From CAVVAY01 sp963746465 (lineage in GTDB: Bacteria > Actinomycetota > Actinomycetes > JACCUZ01), in NCBI GenBank assembly GCA_963746465.1, contig CAVVAY010000002.1, positions 124,001 through 188,000 on the forward strand: a stretch of DNA of 64,000 nucleotides. Direction: 5' to 3'. A model generated the notes under the pieces. The model was not told where the DNA came from. It did no database searches and was given only the letters and a program-made list of their open reading frames with translations. A program made the translations under genes and the position numbers. Positions 8,751-17,823 of the stretch are shown one piece after another; position 1 is the first letter of the stretch; each line of letters starts with the position of its first letter.

Positions 8751-9011
8751 TCAGTGGCGGTGCGGGCGGCGCAGGCCGGAGTCGCGCAGCCGGATGATCA
8801 GCTCGCGACCGGTCACCGGCTGCGCCCCGAGGGCGATCGCGGCGTCCCGCATCTCCTCGGGCAGGTCGTAGTGGTCGCCCTGGAAGCCACGTCGTGGGAT
8901 GCCCAGCGCCGCCGCCACGGCATGCAGCTCGTCGTACGACGTGTCGCTCACCAGGTGGCACCAGAGCCGGCCACGGAACGGCCAGATGGGCGTGTCGACC
9001 AGGATCGCCAT
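8751..9011 (-). CDS. DUF4031 domain-containing protein
   Basis: An 86-residue protein matching the DUF4031 pattern over its whole length: it opens with MAILVDTPIWPFRGRLWCHL, then DTSYDELHAVAAALGIPRRGFQGDHYDLPEE, and ends with a basic His/Arg tail. The family is small, widespread in actinobacteria and uncharacterised. The ATG at 9011 is chosen because the family begins here. It is divergent from the next gene, with 24 bases between the starts. No function is assigned. Confidence 0.8.
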   Translation of the reverse strand: MAILVDTPIWPFRGRLWCHLVSDTSYDELHAVAAALGIPRRGFQGDHYDLPEEMRDAAIALGAQPVTGRELIIRLRDSGLRRPHRH

Positions 9012-9035
9012 GCCCTGATGGTGTCGCAGCGGACA

Positions 9036-9407
9036 ATGGTGGTCGTGACCGACGCCCTGCTCGAGGCCCGTGCCCGGGTGCTGCACGACCTGGCCGCGTG
9101 CGGGCTGGACACCGCCGCCACCGTGTCGGTGGTCGACGAGGTGCTGACCGCCCGTCGCTGGTGGGTCGACGAGTGGCCGGACGGCGCCGTGTTCGTCACC
9201 TGCCTGGTGGCCCAGGACGTGCAGGAGGCCTTGCTCGACCAGATCGGCCGGTGGCCGGCATGCACCCTGCCGCACGACGTCGACGACGAGCCGACGGCCC
9301 ACGAGCTGCGGGTCACCCCGGACCTCGGCGAGGACCCGCACTGGGTCTGCGAGGAGGGCGGCGTGGTGGTGGCACCGGTGGGCGCCCTGGGGCGGAAGGA
9401 CCGGTGA
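9036..9407 (+). CDS. Hypothetical protein
   Basis: A 123-residue acidic protein that I do not recognise. Residues 1-40 form a likely helix pair (LEARARVLHDLAACGL), residues 41-75 a Trp-rich strand region (RRWWVDEWPDGAVFVTCLV), and the C-terminal third holds DPHWVCEEGGVVVAPVG. Upstream in-frame ATG at 9018 and a downstream GTG at 9045 are alternative starts. No membrane segment or signal is seen. The translation is convincing as protein, but the function is unknown. Confidence 0.55.
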   Translation: MVVVTDALLEARARVLHDLAACGLDTAATVSVVDEVLTARRWWVDEWPDGAVFVTCLVAQDVQEALLDQIGRWPACTLPHDVDDEPTAHELRVTPDLGEDPHWVCEEGGVVVAPVGALGRKDR

Positions 9408-9497
9408 GTCCCGGGGCCTGTGCACAACTCCACGGCGGTCCGGCCGGAACTTCGTAGGTTCGTCGGGACACGTAGCCCGACCGCCAGGAGGTTTCCG

Positions 9498-9788
9498 ATG
9501 ACCGCGTTCCGCGTCACCCCCGCCGAGCTGCTGAGCCTGTCCCAGCAGGTGCACGGCACGGCCGGCTCGATCGAGTCCGAGCTGGGCGCCCTGCGCAGCC
9601 GGGTCCTGCCGATCAGCGGCACCTGGACCGGCCAGGCCCAGGACCGCTTCCAGGGCCTCTACGACGAGTGGAACCGCAGCGCCCAGGGCCTGCAGCAGGC
9701 ACTGGCGGGCATCAGCCAGCTGCTCGCCCAGGCCGGCCAGTCCTACGACGAGGCCGAGCGCCGGATCGCCGGTAGCTTCGCCGGGTAA
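9498..9788 (+). CDS. WXG100-family (ESAT-6-like) protein
   Basis: A 96-residue helical hairpin protein with the WXG turn at W43-T44-G45 (SGTWTGQAQDRFQGLYDEW) between two amphipathic helices, the exact length class of WXG100. Members leave the cell through type VII (ESX/Ess) secretion as dimers. An AGGAGG ribosome-binding site at 9486-9491 fixes the ATG. No EccC ATPase or other secretion component is in the window, so it is either an orphan or uses machinery coded elsewhere. The giant-permease operon starts about 180 bases further on; no functional link is shown. Confidence 0.9.
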   Translation: MTAFRVTPAELLSLSQQVHGTAGSIESELGALRSRVLPISGTWTGQAQDRFQGLYDEWNRSAQGLQQALAGISQLLAQAGQSYDEAERRIAGSFAG

Positions 9789-9964
9789 GCGGCCGCACGG
9801 CGGGTCCGGCATGTGACACACGCGATCTTGGTCGCAACGATTCCGTCACGATCGCGCGCGCCCCCTCGGCACCGTCCGCTCCCTGCGGCAGCGTGGGGCC
9901 CGACCACTCCGGGCCGCTTGCCCGACACGGGGGACGGGACGCGGCACTCGAGGAGGCACTCGGC

Positions 9965-12900
9965 ATGGCGGCTGGGTCGGTGACCGCCGCCGCTCTGCGC
10001 CACCGCCCCCGCCAGGCCCTGCTGCTGGTCGTCCTGTCCGCCGTGGTGACCGCCGCGGCGGCGCTGGGGCCGCTCTACTCCCGGGCCGTGGAGCAGTCGG
10101 TGCTGCGCAACGTCGTGGCCGACGCCGCGCCCGCGCAGAGCACGCTGGTGGTCGTCGACGCGGCGGACAAGCCGGCCTCGCCGCGCCGGCTGGCCCGGAT
10201 CGTCCGCGGCCAGGTCCCGCCGCAGTTCGCGGCGCCGGTGGGTGGCGCCGAGGCGCCGGTCCGGCTCACGGCGCCGGGCACGGACGACGTCCGCGGCCGG
10301 CTGACCAGCCGGGCCGGCCTCTGCGCGCACGTGACGGTGTCCGCCGGGAGGTGCCTGCGTGGCCCCGGCGAGATCCTGGTCAGCCGCCGGTCGGCGGTCG
10401 TCACGAAGCTCGCGCCGGGCTCGGCGGTGACCCTGGTCGGCGGCGACCCGGCCAACGGCGGGGTCCGCGCGCACGCCACCGTGGTCGGCCTCTACGAGGC
10501 CGTCGACGTCTCGGCGCCCTACTGGGCCGGTCGGGGCCAGGCGCCGACCGCACCGAGACCGACGGTCGAGGACCAGTCGGCGCGCACCATCGACGACGTC
10601 TTCACCGGCTGGCCCACTCTCGCCGCCCAGCGCTGGCCCGAGCTGCGCTCCCATCTCGACATCCCGCTCCGGGCCGACCGGATGGACCTCGACACCGTCC
10701 CGACCGTGCGGTCGGCCACCGCAGCCGTCGACGACCAGGCGGCCACCCTCGGCGCCTCCGCGAGCAGCGGGATCGGATCGCTGCTGGGCTCCACCACCAC
10801 CCAGCGCGACCAGGCCCGCACCGTGATCCCGCTGCTCGCCGTGCAGCTCGCCGTCCTGGGCATCGTCGTGCTGGCCTTCGTCTGCGCGGCCGCCACCGAG
10901 CAGCGTCGGCCGGAGATCGCGCTGGCACGGCTGCGCGGGCACGGCACGATCGGCGCGGGCGTCATGCTGATGCGCGAGCTCGGCGTCCTGGTGCTGGCCG
11001 GGGCCCTGCTCGGCACGGTGCTCGGTTGGCTGGTCGCCTGGGTCGCGACCGAGCTCTGGCTGGAGCCCGGCGTGGTGCTCGAGGCCCGCTGGCCGCTGCT
11101 CGCCGCCGTGGGCGCCTCGTTGATGGCCGGCCTGCTCGCGATCGTGGCGGCCAGCACGCCCAACCTGCGCCAGCCGCTCACCTCGCTGCTCCGCCGGGTG
11201 CCGCCCCGCGCGTCCACCCTGCAGGTCGGCCTGGTCGAGGGCGCCGTCGTGGCCTCGGCCGTGGCCGGGGTGGCCACCCTGCTCAGCGGTGACGGCGGGC
11301 CGATCGCCCTGCTCGCCCCCGGCCTGCTCGCCATCGCCGGCGGGCTGCTGCTCGCCCAGGCCACCATCCCGACCGCTGGCCCGCTGGCCCGGCTGGCGTT
11401 GCGCCGCGGCCGGCTGTCCTGGGCACTGGCCGGTCTGCAGATCGCCCGCCGCCCGGCGCTGCGGCGGCTGATCGCGATCATCACCGTCGCCTGCGCGCTG
11501 CTGGTGTTCGCCGTCGACGCCTGGGCGGTCGCCGAACGCAACCGCACGACCCGCGCCGACGTCGAGGCCGGGGCCCCGGTCGTTCTCACCGTCGACGCCG
11601 ACAGCTCACTGGCCCTGCGCAACGCCGTGCTCGACATCGACCCCAAGGGTCGCTTCGCGACGCCGGTCGTCACGGTGTCCTCCGCGACCGAGGTCGGGCC
11701 ACGGACCACCGCGGTCGAGCCGGCGGCCTTCGCCCGGATCGCCCGGTGGGGACGCAGCGACGGGCAGCCCACACCGAAGGAGCTGGCGGAGGTCAGTCCG
11801 CCGCGGCCGGCGCCGATCGAGGTGCGCGGCGACCGGGTCGAGGTCGAGACCACTTTCGCGGTCCGCGGCCTGCCGCCGGTCCGAGGGGGCCCGGAGCCGC
11901 CGCTCGGCGGCCCGGTACGCCTGAGCCTCGGGCTCAGCGACGCTACCGGAGTCACCCGCCAGGTCGACCTGGGCCCGCTGCGCGAGGGGCGCCACACCTA
12001 CCGCGCGGCGATCGATGACTGCGCACAGGGCTGCCACCTCGACCAGGTGGTCGCCAACCGCACCTTCGGCGACTTCGTCGACGCCCTGGTCGAGCTCGAG
12101 ATCCGTGAGCTTCGCGCCGGCACCGGGGGCGCACTCGCAGCAGTCGACCTCGACAACGACGAGCTCGGGGCGTGGGAGTCACTGCCCTGGCGCGCGGACG
12201 CGTTCGACGACGCCTTCGTCGACCCCGGCCCGACCCTCAAGGTCAGCGGCACGTCGTTCGGCGTCCCGGTGGCCGCGCAGCGCCAGGACCGTCCGGTCGT
12301 CCCGGTCGCCCTGTGGACCGGCAACCTGCCCGAGCTCCCGTTCTCCCCGACCCGGGAGGGCATCCACGTCAGTGCCCAAGACGTCGGCACCGGCGACGTG
12401 GCGTTCAAGATCGTCGGGGAGGTGCCGCGGGTCCCGCGTTCCGGGACCCGGGGCGTCCTCGTCGACCTGGGCGCCCTGGCCACCGGACCCAGCGCGGCGC
12501 CGGCCCAGACGTCGTACGACGTGTGGCTCGCGGCCGACGACCCGGCGCGGGAGAAGGCCCTGCGCCAGGACCTCGCCGATCACGGCCTGCAGGTGGTCGG
12601 ACGCGACACCGTCGGGGCGCACGCCGAGCACTTCGCCAGCGAAGGCCCGACCCTGGCCCTGCGCCTCGCGCTGCTCGCCGGGCTGGTGGCCGTGGTGCTC
12701 GGGGCCGCCGTGCTCGTCGTCGGTGTCGCCACCTCGGGTGCCAGCCGGGCCCGCGACCTGGCCGGGTTGCGGCTGGTCGGCGTGCCCGCGGCGGCCGTCC
12801 GGGCCGCCTCGGTCCGCGAGCACCTCGTGGTCGCGGTGCTGGGCGTGCTCGCCGGCGGGGCGCTCGGCCTGGTGGCCGCTCAGGCGGCGCTGCCGGACGT

Positions 12901-13072
12901 CCCGCTGTTCGCCACGTCCGCGGCCCGGTTGCCTCTGGTCCTGAGCCCGGCCTGGGGTCCGGTGCTCGTCACCGTCCTCGCCTGCCTGGTGCTGCTCTGC
13001 GCGGTGTCCGTGGTCGTCGGTCGCGCCCTGGCGGCCTCGGCCGTCCCTGCCCGCCTCCGGGAGGGCAGATGA
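9965..13072 (+). CDS. FtsX-type ABC transporter permease, giant, first paralogue
   Basis: A 1035-residue permease of the FtsX/MacB class. It has one helix at residues 15-38 followed by GPLYSRA, a large external domain containing a Cys pair (LCAHVTVSAGRC), a central block of FtsX-like helices (about 275-440), further helices to 540, a second external domain with another Cys pair (CAQGC) and four final helices after 890. The start at 9965 gives a clean N-terminus; a GTG at 9893 is possible. Its stop overlaps the next start (ATGA). The neighbour is a paralogue with the same segments in the same order, so the pair probably forms a heterodimer driven by the two ATPases downstream. The substrate is unknown; peptide, lipid or lipoprotein export fits the class. 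Confidence 0.85.
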   Translation: MAAGSVTAAALRHRPRQALLLVVLSAVVTAAAALGPLYSRAVEQSVLRNVVADAAPAQSTLVVVDAADKPASPRRLARIVRGQVPPQFAAPVGGAEAPVRLTAPGTDDVRGRLTSRAGLCAHVTVSAGRCLRGPGEILVSRRSAVVTKLAPGSAVTLVGGDPANGGVRAHATVVGLYEAVDVSAPYWAGRGQAPTAPRPTVEDQSARTIDDVFTGWPTLAAQRWPELRSHLDIPLRADRMDLDTVPTVRSATAAVDDQAATLGASASSGIGSLLGSTTTQRDQARTVIPLLAVQLAVLGIVVLAFVCAAATEQRRPEIALARLRGHGTIGAGVMLMRELGVLVLAGALLGTVLGWLVAWVATELWLEPGVVLEARWPLLAAVGASLMAGLLAIVAASTPNLRQPLTSLLRRVPPRASTLQVGLVEGAVVASAVAGVATLLSGDGGPIALLAPGLLAIAGGLLLAQATIPTAGPLARLALRRGRLSWALAGLQIARRPALRRLIAIITVACALLVFAVDAWAVAERNRTTRADVEAGAPVVLTVDADSSLALRNAVLDIDPKGRFATPVVTVSSATEVGPRTTAVEPAAFARIARWGRSDGQPTPKELAEVSPPRPAPIEVRGDRVEVETTFAVRGLPPVRGGPEPPLGGPVRLSLGLSDATGVTRQVDLGPLREGRHTYRAAIDDCAQGCHLDQVVANRTFGDFVDALVELEIRELRAGTGGALAAVDLDNDELGAWESLPWRADAFDDAFVDPGPTLKVSGTSFGVPVAAQRQDRPVVPVALWTGNLPELPFSPTREGIHVSAQDVGTGDVAFKIVGEVPRVPRSGTRGVLVDLGALATGPSAAPAQTSYDVWLAADDPAREKALRQDLADHGLQVVGRDTVGAHAEHFASEGPTLALRLALLAGLVAVVLGAAVLVVGVATSGASRARDLAGLRLVGVPAAAVRAASVREHLVVAVLGVLAGGALGLVAAQAALPDVPLFATSAARLPLVLSPAWGPVLVTVLACLVLLCAVSVVVGRALAASAVPARLREGR

Positions 13073-16000
13073 GAGGAAGTCCGAGTGGCGGCCGCGGCAC
13101 GACCCTGCGGCTGGCCTTGGGCGGGCTGTGGTTCCGGCGCAGCACCGCCCTGATCGTGCTCGTGCTCGCGACCGTCGCCAGCGCCGCGTCGGTGGTCGCG
13201 CCGCTGTACTCACGGGCAGCCGAGGCGTCGATCCTGCGCGACACCCTGCGCCGCGCCGACGCCTTCACCCTGTCGGTGCAGGTGTCGGTCCCGCAGGCCG
13301 GCTCCGGTGCCGGCGAGCGCGAGGCCCGCGACGGGGCCTTCATGGTCGAGACGGCCAGGACGGTGCTCGCCCACCCCGCCTTCGGCGAGCCCCGGCTCGC
13401 CTACGCCGGCAACGGCACCTACTCGCCGACCGCAGGCCCGTTCAAGGGGTCGATGGTCGTCGGGCAGGTCGTCGAGCGGGCCGGCCTCTGCCAGCACCTG
13501 CCGCTCGCCGCAGGCCGCTGCCCGACCGCCGCCGGCGAAGGTCTGGTCACCCGGCGCAGCCTCGCGCTGATCGGCGCGCAGATCGGCCAGACCGTCACCA
13601 TCGAGCTGGAGGAGTCCGCGACGGTCGAGACCGGCGGCATCCCCCCGGTGCTGACCGTCAAGGTCGTGGGCACGTTCGACCCGGTGCCGGTCGAGTCGGC
13701 GTACTGGGCCGGGCGCCCCTACTTCTCGTCCTACTACCCGGAGGCGACCACCCGCTCGCTGGAATCGGTGCCCCCGACCGCGGACCCGGTCTTCGTCGGT
13801 CCGGGAACGGCGACGCTGGGACGGATCACGACCTACACCGTCGACATCCCGGTCCGGCCGCTGCAGGTGCAGCTGGAGGACGCCGCGACCCTCCGCCAGC
13901 AGATCCGCCGGCTGTCGAACGTCTCTGCGGGCTACCTGGTCACGACCTACTCCCAGCTGCCGGCGGCGCTGGCCCGGGCCGACGACGGCCGCGAGCTGGT
14001 GCGCATCGCTGCGCCGCTGGCCGTGACCCAGCTGGTGCTGCTGAGCTGGTGGACGCTGTACCTGGTGGTCGGCTCCGCGACCGAGGAGCGGTCCCCCGAG
14101 ATCGGGCTGGCGAAGCTGCGCGGGATGGCCGCGCCGCAGACCCGGCGGTTCGGGCTGGCCGAGATCTTCCTCCTGCTGCTGCTCGCGGCGCCGCTGGGCA
14201 CCCTGGTCGGCTATCTCGCCGTCCGCGGGTCGGCGAGACGGGTGTTCGCCCCCGGCACCGAGGTGGTCTTCACCTGGCCGGTCCTGCTGACGGTTCTGGC
14301 CGCGGTCGCGGGCGGCCTGGTGACCGCCGCGCTGTCGTCGCGGCAGGTGTTCCGCCGGCCGGTCTCCGAGCTGCTGCGCCGGGTGCCGCCGCGGCGTGCG
14401 GGCAAGCGCGCCGGTCTGGTCGAGGGTGTCGTACTGGTGCTCGCGGTGGCCGGTGTCGTGCAGCTGGTCAGCGACCGCGGTGGCCGTCCGAGCCCGGTGG
14501 CCCTGCTGGGTCCGGGCATGGTGGCGGTGGCCGGCGGGCTGCTCGCCGCCCGGCTGCTCGTCCGGGTGGCGCGCCGTCGTACGGCGGTGTCGCTGGCTCG
14601 CGGCCGGGCCGCCGGCCTGGTCGGCTGGGCCGGGGTCGCCCGTCGGCCGGGCACGTCCCGGATCGCCTCGGTGCTGGCCGTCGCGACCTGCCTGCTGCTG
14701 GTGGGGGTGCAGGGCTGGACGGTCGCGGAACGCAACCGGGTCGAGCGCTCCGAGGCGGAGACGGGTGCGCAAGTGGTGCTGCAGGTGCGGGCCGCCGACC
14801 CGCGCGCGCTGCTCGACGCCGTCCGGGCTGCTGACCCCGACGGCGGCTACGCGATGGCCGCCGTGCAGGTCACGACCAGCAACCAGGAGGCGCAGATGGT
14901 GGCGGTCGACGCGACCCGCGCCGACCGGGTGCTCGCCTGGGGCTCCACCGAGGCCCGGCCGTCGCGGTCGGTCCAGCAGACCCTGCTGCCGAGACTGCCG
15001 GCCCCGCTGCGGCTGGAGCCGGGTCGGCTCGCGGTGACCGTCGAGCTCACCCAGGTGGACAGCCCGTCCCCGCTGAGGCTCACCGCCCGGCTGGACGAGC
15101 ACGGAGTCTTCGAGCGGGTGACGCTGGGCGAGCTGCGACCCGGCTCGCGCACCTACTCGGCCGACCTGCCCGCCGGCTGCACCGCTGCCGACTGCCGGCT
15201 GGCCGCGTTGGCCGTCGACCACCCGGGCACCGACATCGACAGCGCCACGGCCGACCTGCTCATCAAGGCGGTCGCGCTGGCTCCGGCCGGTGCGGGCCAG
15301 GCCGAGCCGCTCGTCGACAGCTTCCGGGTGCCCGGCGCGTGGCGGGCCGGGCCGCCGACCGTCGGCGGACCCGAGCTGCTGCTGCGTCCCGGCGCTTCGC
15401 TCCGGGTCCAGCTGCGGCTGCCCGGCGGCCCGTACGCCGAGATCGTCCACGGCGACTCCCCCGAGCCGTTGCCCGCACTGGTCGGCCGGGTCGCCGCCCC
15501 TGAGCCGGAGGCCGAGGGCGGTTCGCCGTTCGGCACGACCACCGGGATGTCCGGCGCCGCGACCCGCTACCGGGTGGCCGGTGTGGCCGACTACGTGCCG
15601 CGGGCCGGCGACGACGCCCTTCTCGTCGATCTCGGGCTGGCCCTGCGCCTGGACGACGACGCCGTCCTGGGTGACCGGCAGGTATGGCTCTCCCGCGACG
15701 ACCCGGACGCGGAGCGGGCCCTGCGGGCGTCGCTGAAGAAGGCCGGCGTCGCCGTCGGCGGCCGGGAGACCCAGGGCCACCTGGAACGCGTGTACGCCGG
15801 CGACGGGGCGGTGCTCGCCCTGCGGCTGCTGCTGGTGTGCGGAGCGGCAGCCGTGGTGGTCGCGGTCGGCGCCCTGCTGGTCGCCGCGTACGTCGGACGA
15901 CGGCAACGTGCCTACGAGGTCGCCGCCCTGCGAGTGGCCGGTCTCCGGCGCCGCACCGTCCGGTCCCTGCTGCTGCGCGAGAACGTCGGCACGGTGCTCG

Positions 16001-16236
16001 TCGCACTGGTCTGCGGTGCGCTGGCCGCCACCGTCGCGACCTGGGTCGTGCTGCCCGCACTGCCTCAGTTCGACGACCCGTCGCCGTTCGTCGAGGTGCG
16101 CTACGCGCCCGACGCCGCCTCGGCCTGGGCTGCCATCGGCGGTCTGGGTCTGCTCCTCGTCGCGGTCGGCCTCGCGGTCGCCGCCCTGCAGCTGCGCAGC
16201 GGTCGCCCCGACCGCCTGAGAGAAGGTGTCCGATGA
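13069..16236 (+). CDS. FtsX-type ABC transporter permease, giant, second paralogue
   Basis: A 1055-residue permease whose ATG overlaps the previous stop by 4 bases. It repeats its neighbour's landmarks: APLYSRA after the first helix, RAGLC...GRC in the first external domain, a VPPRR cytoplasmic loop before GLVEGVVLVLAVAGV, and VAERNR at the entry to the second external domain, which has its own Cys pair (CTAADC). The late helices (after about residue 920) form the C-terminal FtsX core. The two proteins arose by duplication and have diverged strongly. The external domains are of the size expected for periplasm- or wall-spanning mechanotransmission, as in MacB. The substrate is not identifiable. 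Confidence 0.85.
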   Translation: MRGSPSGGRGTTLRLALGGLWFRRSTALIVLVLATVASAASVVAPLYSRAAEASILRDTLRRADAFTLSVQVSVPQAGSGAGEREARDGAFMVETARTVLAHPAFGEPRLAYAGNGTYSPTAGPFKGSMVVGQVVERAGLCQHLPLAAGRCPTAAGEGLVTRRSLALIGAQIGQTVTIELEESATVETGGIPPVLTVKVVGTFDPVPVESAYWAGRPYFSSYYPEATTRSLESVPPTADPVFVGPGTATLGRITTYTVDIPVRPLQVQLEDAATLRQQIRRLSNVSAGYLVTTYSQLPAALARADDGRELVRIAAPLAVTQLVLLSWWTLYLVVGSATEERSPEIGLAKLRGMAAPQTRRFGLAEIFLLLLLAAPLGTLVGYLAVRGSARRVFAPGTEVVFTWPVLLTVLAAVAGGLVTAALSSRQVFRRPVSELLRRVPPRRAGKRAGLVEGVVLVLAVAGVVQLVSDRGGRPSPVALLGPGMVAVAGGLLAARLLVRVARRRTAVSLARGRAAGLVGWAGVARRPGTSRIASVLAVATCLLLVGVQGWTVAERNRVERSEAETGAQVVLQVRAADPRALLDAVRAADPDGGYAMAAVQVTTSNQEAQMVAVDATRADRVLAWGSTEARPSRSVQQTLLPRLPAPLRLEPGRLAVTVELTQVDSPSPLRLTARLDEHGVFERVTLGELRPGSRTYSADLPAGCTAADCRLAALAVDHPGTDIDSATADLLIKAVALAPAGAGQAEPLVDSFRVPGAWRAGPPTVGGPELLLRPGASLRVQLRLPGGPYAEIVHGDSPEPLPALVGRVAAPEPEAEGGSPFGTTTGMSGAATRYRVAGVADYVPRAGDDALLVDLGLALRLDDDAVLGDRQVWLSRDDPDAERALRASLKKAGVAVGGRETQGHLERVYAGDGAVLALRLLLVCGAAAVVVAVGALLVAAYVGRRQRAYEVAALRVAGLRRRTVRSLLLRENVGTVLVALVCGALAATVATWVVLPALPQFDDPSPFVEVRYAPDAASAWAAIGGLGLLLVAVGLAVAALQLRSGRPDRLREGVR

Positions 16237-16285
16237 GCACCCCACGAAATCGCTCGCAAGCTCACGATCCCGCGGGGGCCCCGCT

Positions 16286-17161
16286 ATGACCGGCATCCCG
16301 GTGTCCTGCCACGGCCTGGTGCACATCTACCGGCTGGAGGGCAACGACGTCGTCGCCCTGTCCGGCGTCGACCTCGACGTCGCGAGCGGTGAGGTGGTCG
16401 GACTGCTCGGCCCGTCCGGGTCGGGCAAGTCGACGCTGCTCAACTTGTTCGCCGGGCTGCTGCGCCCGAGCGCCGGCCGGCTCACCGTCGGCAGTCACGA
16501 GATCGCCCGGATGGACGAGCGGGGGCTGGCCCGGATGCGAGCCGGCGACGTCGGCGTGGTGCTGCAAGGGGCGATGCGCAACCTGCTGCCCTACGCCAGC
16601 CCGGTCGACAACGTGCGCTTCGCCCAGCGCGGCGCCCGGCGGCTGGCCCGCGGCGGCGACGACGACCTCGACACCGGCCTGCTCCCCGAACCGCTCGAGG
16701 TGCTCGACCTGGTCGGTCTCGCCGACGAGGCCCGTACACCGCTGCCCGGGCTGTCGCCGGGCCAGCGTCAGCGGCTCGCCGTCGGGGTCGGGCTGGCCGC
16801 CCGGCCAGGGCTGCTGCTGCTCGACGAGCCGACCAGCCAGCTCGACCACGAGGGTCGCGACGAGGTGCTCTCTGCTGTCGGCGACATCAACCGCGACCTG
16901 GGCACCACCGTCGTGGCCGTCACCCACGACCCGGAGGTCGCCGAGCGGCTGCCGCGCACCGTGACGATCCGCGACGGCCGGGTCGGTGCCGAGGGCCGGC
17001 GCGGCGAGGACTTCGCGGTGGTCGCGCGCGACGGCTCGCTGACACTTCCGCCGGACGTGCTCGAACGGGTACCCCCGGGTTCGCTGCTGCGGGTGACGAT
17101 CGTGGACGAGGACGCGGTCCGGCTGGACCGCACCGACACCGGCGGCGGGAGCGCGGCATGA
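16286..17161 (+). CDS. ABC transporter ATP-binding protein of the giant-permease operon
   Basis: A 291-residue MacB/LolD-type ATPase. Walker A is GPSGSGKST (42-50), Walker B is LLLLDEPTSQLD, and the signature motif is the variant LSPGQRQRL instead of LSGGQ. A C-terminal extension of about 55 residues after the H-loop (VTHDPEVAERL) is unusual for this class. The ATG at 16286 is preferred; a GTG at 16226 in the same frame would add 20 residues of low complexity. A short open frame (16233-16289) sits in front and overlaps this ATG, possibly acting as a translational coupler. It overlaps the next ATPase gene by 4 bases. Confidence 0.85.
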   Translation: MTGIPVSCHGLVHIYRLEGNDVVALSGVDLDVASGEVVGLLGPSGSGKSTLLNLFAGLLRPSAGRLTVGSHEIARMDERGLARMRAGDVGVVLQGAMRNLLPYASPVDNVRFAQRGARRLARGGDDDLDTGLLPEPLEVLDLVGLADEARTPLPGLSPGQRQRLAVGVGLAARPGLLLLDEPTSQLDHEGRDEVLSAVGDINRDLGTTVVAVTHDPEVAERLPRTVTIRDGRVGAEGRRGEDFAVVARDGSLTLPPDVLERVPPGSLLRVTIVDEDAVRLDRTDTGGGSAA

Positions 17162-17814
17162 CCGAGATCCTCGCCCGCGACGTGCACGTCGACTACGACG
17201 GGCACGAGGTCCTCGCCGGGGTCGACCTGCACGCACTGCCCGGTCGCATGATCGCCGTGACCGGACCATCGGGTGCCGGAAAGACGACCCTGCTGTGGTC
17301 GCTGGCCGGCCTGGTGCACCCCGGCCGGGGCCAGGTCGAGGTCGACGGCTCGGTCCCGCGCAACCGCGACGAGACCAGCGCTGCCGGCGTCGTGCTCATC
17401 CCGCAGGACAACGCGCTGGCCAGCGTGCTGACGGCTTCGGAGAACGTCATCGTCCCGCTGCTCGCGGTCGGCGTGGACGCCGAGGAGGCGACCGTGCGCG
17501 CCGCTGCCGCCCTCGAGTCGGTCGGGCTCGGCGCTGCCGGCAGCCAGCTCATCGAGGAGCTCTCCGGCGGCCAGCAGCAACGGGTCGCCGTCGCCCGTGG
17601 CCTGGCGCAGCTGGGCACCGTGGTGCTGGCCGACGAGCCGACCAGCGAGCTGGACGCCGTCAACCGGGCCCGGGTGGTGCTGCTGCTGCGCGCCGAGGCC
17701 GACCGCGGTGCGGCCGTCGTGCTGGCGACCCACGACCCGGACGCCGCGGCCGAGTGCGACGCCGAGCTGCACCTGGACGCCGGCGAGGCGACCTGGGTCC
17801 GCCCGCTGCCCTGA
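17158..17814 (+). CDS. ABC transporter ATP-binding protein, second of the pair
   Basis: A 218-residue compact ATPase with canonical motifs: Walker A GPSGAGKTT (36-44), Q-loop LIPQDN, signature LSGGQQQRV, Walker B VVLADEPTSELD and an H-loop (ATHDP). It starts inside the stop of the preceding ATPase (ATGA). Two non-identical ATPases and two non-identical permeases in one operon imply an asymmetric transporter. Length and motifs fit the LolD/MacB group, which powers FtsX-type permeases. Confidence 0.87.
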   Translation: MTEILARDVHVDYDGHEVLAGVDLHALPGRMIAVTGPSGAGKTTLLWSLAGLVHPGRGQVEVDGSVPRNRDETSAAGVVLIPQDNALASVLTASENVIVPLLAVGVDAEEATVRAAAALESVGLGAAGSQLIEELSGGQQQRVAVARGLAQLGTVVLADEPTSELDAVNRARVVLLLRAEADRGAAVVLATHDPDAAAECDAELHLDAGEATWVRPLP

Positions 17815-17823
17815 GTCCGGGTT

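Noticed and set aside
13210..16326. Over 1000 codons open on the minus strand opposite the second permease
   Set aside because: Low-complexity composition and no start signal; the plus-strand permease explains the region.
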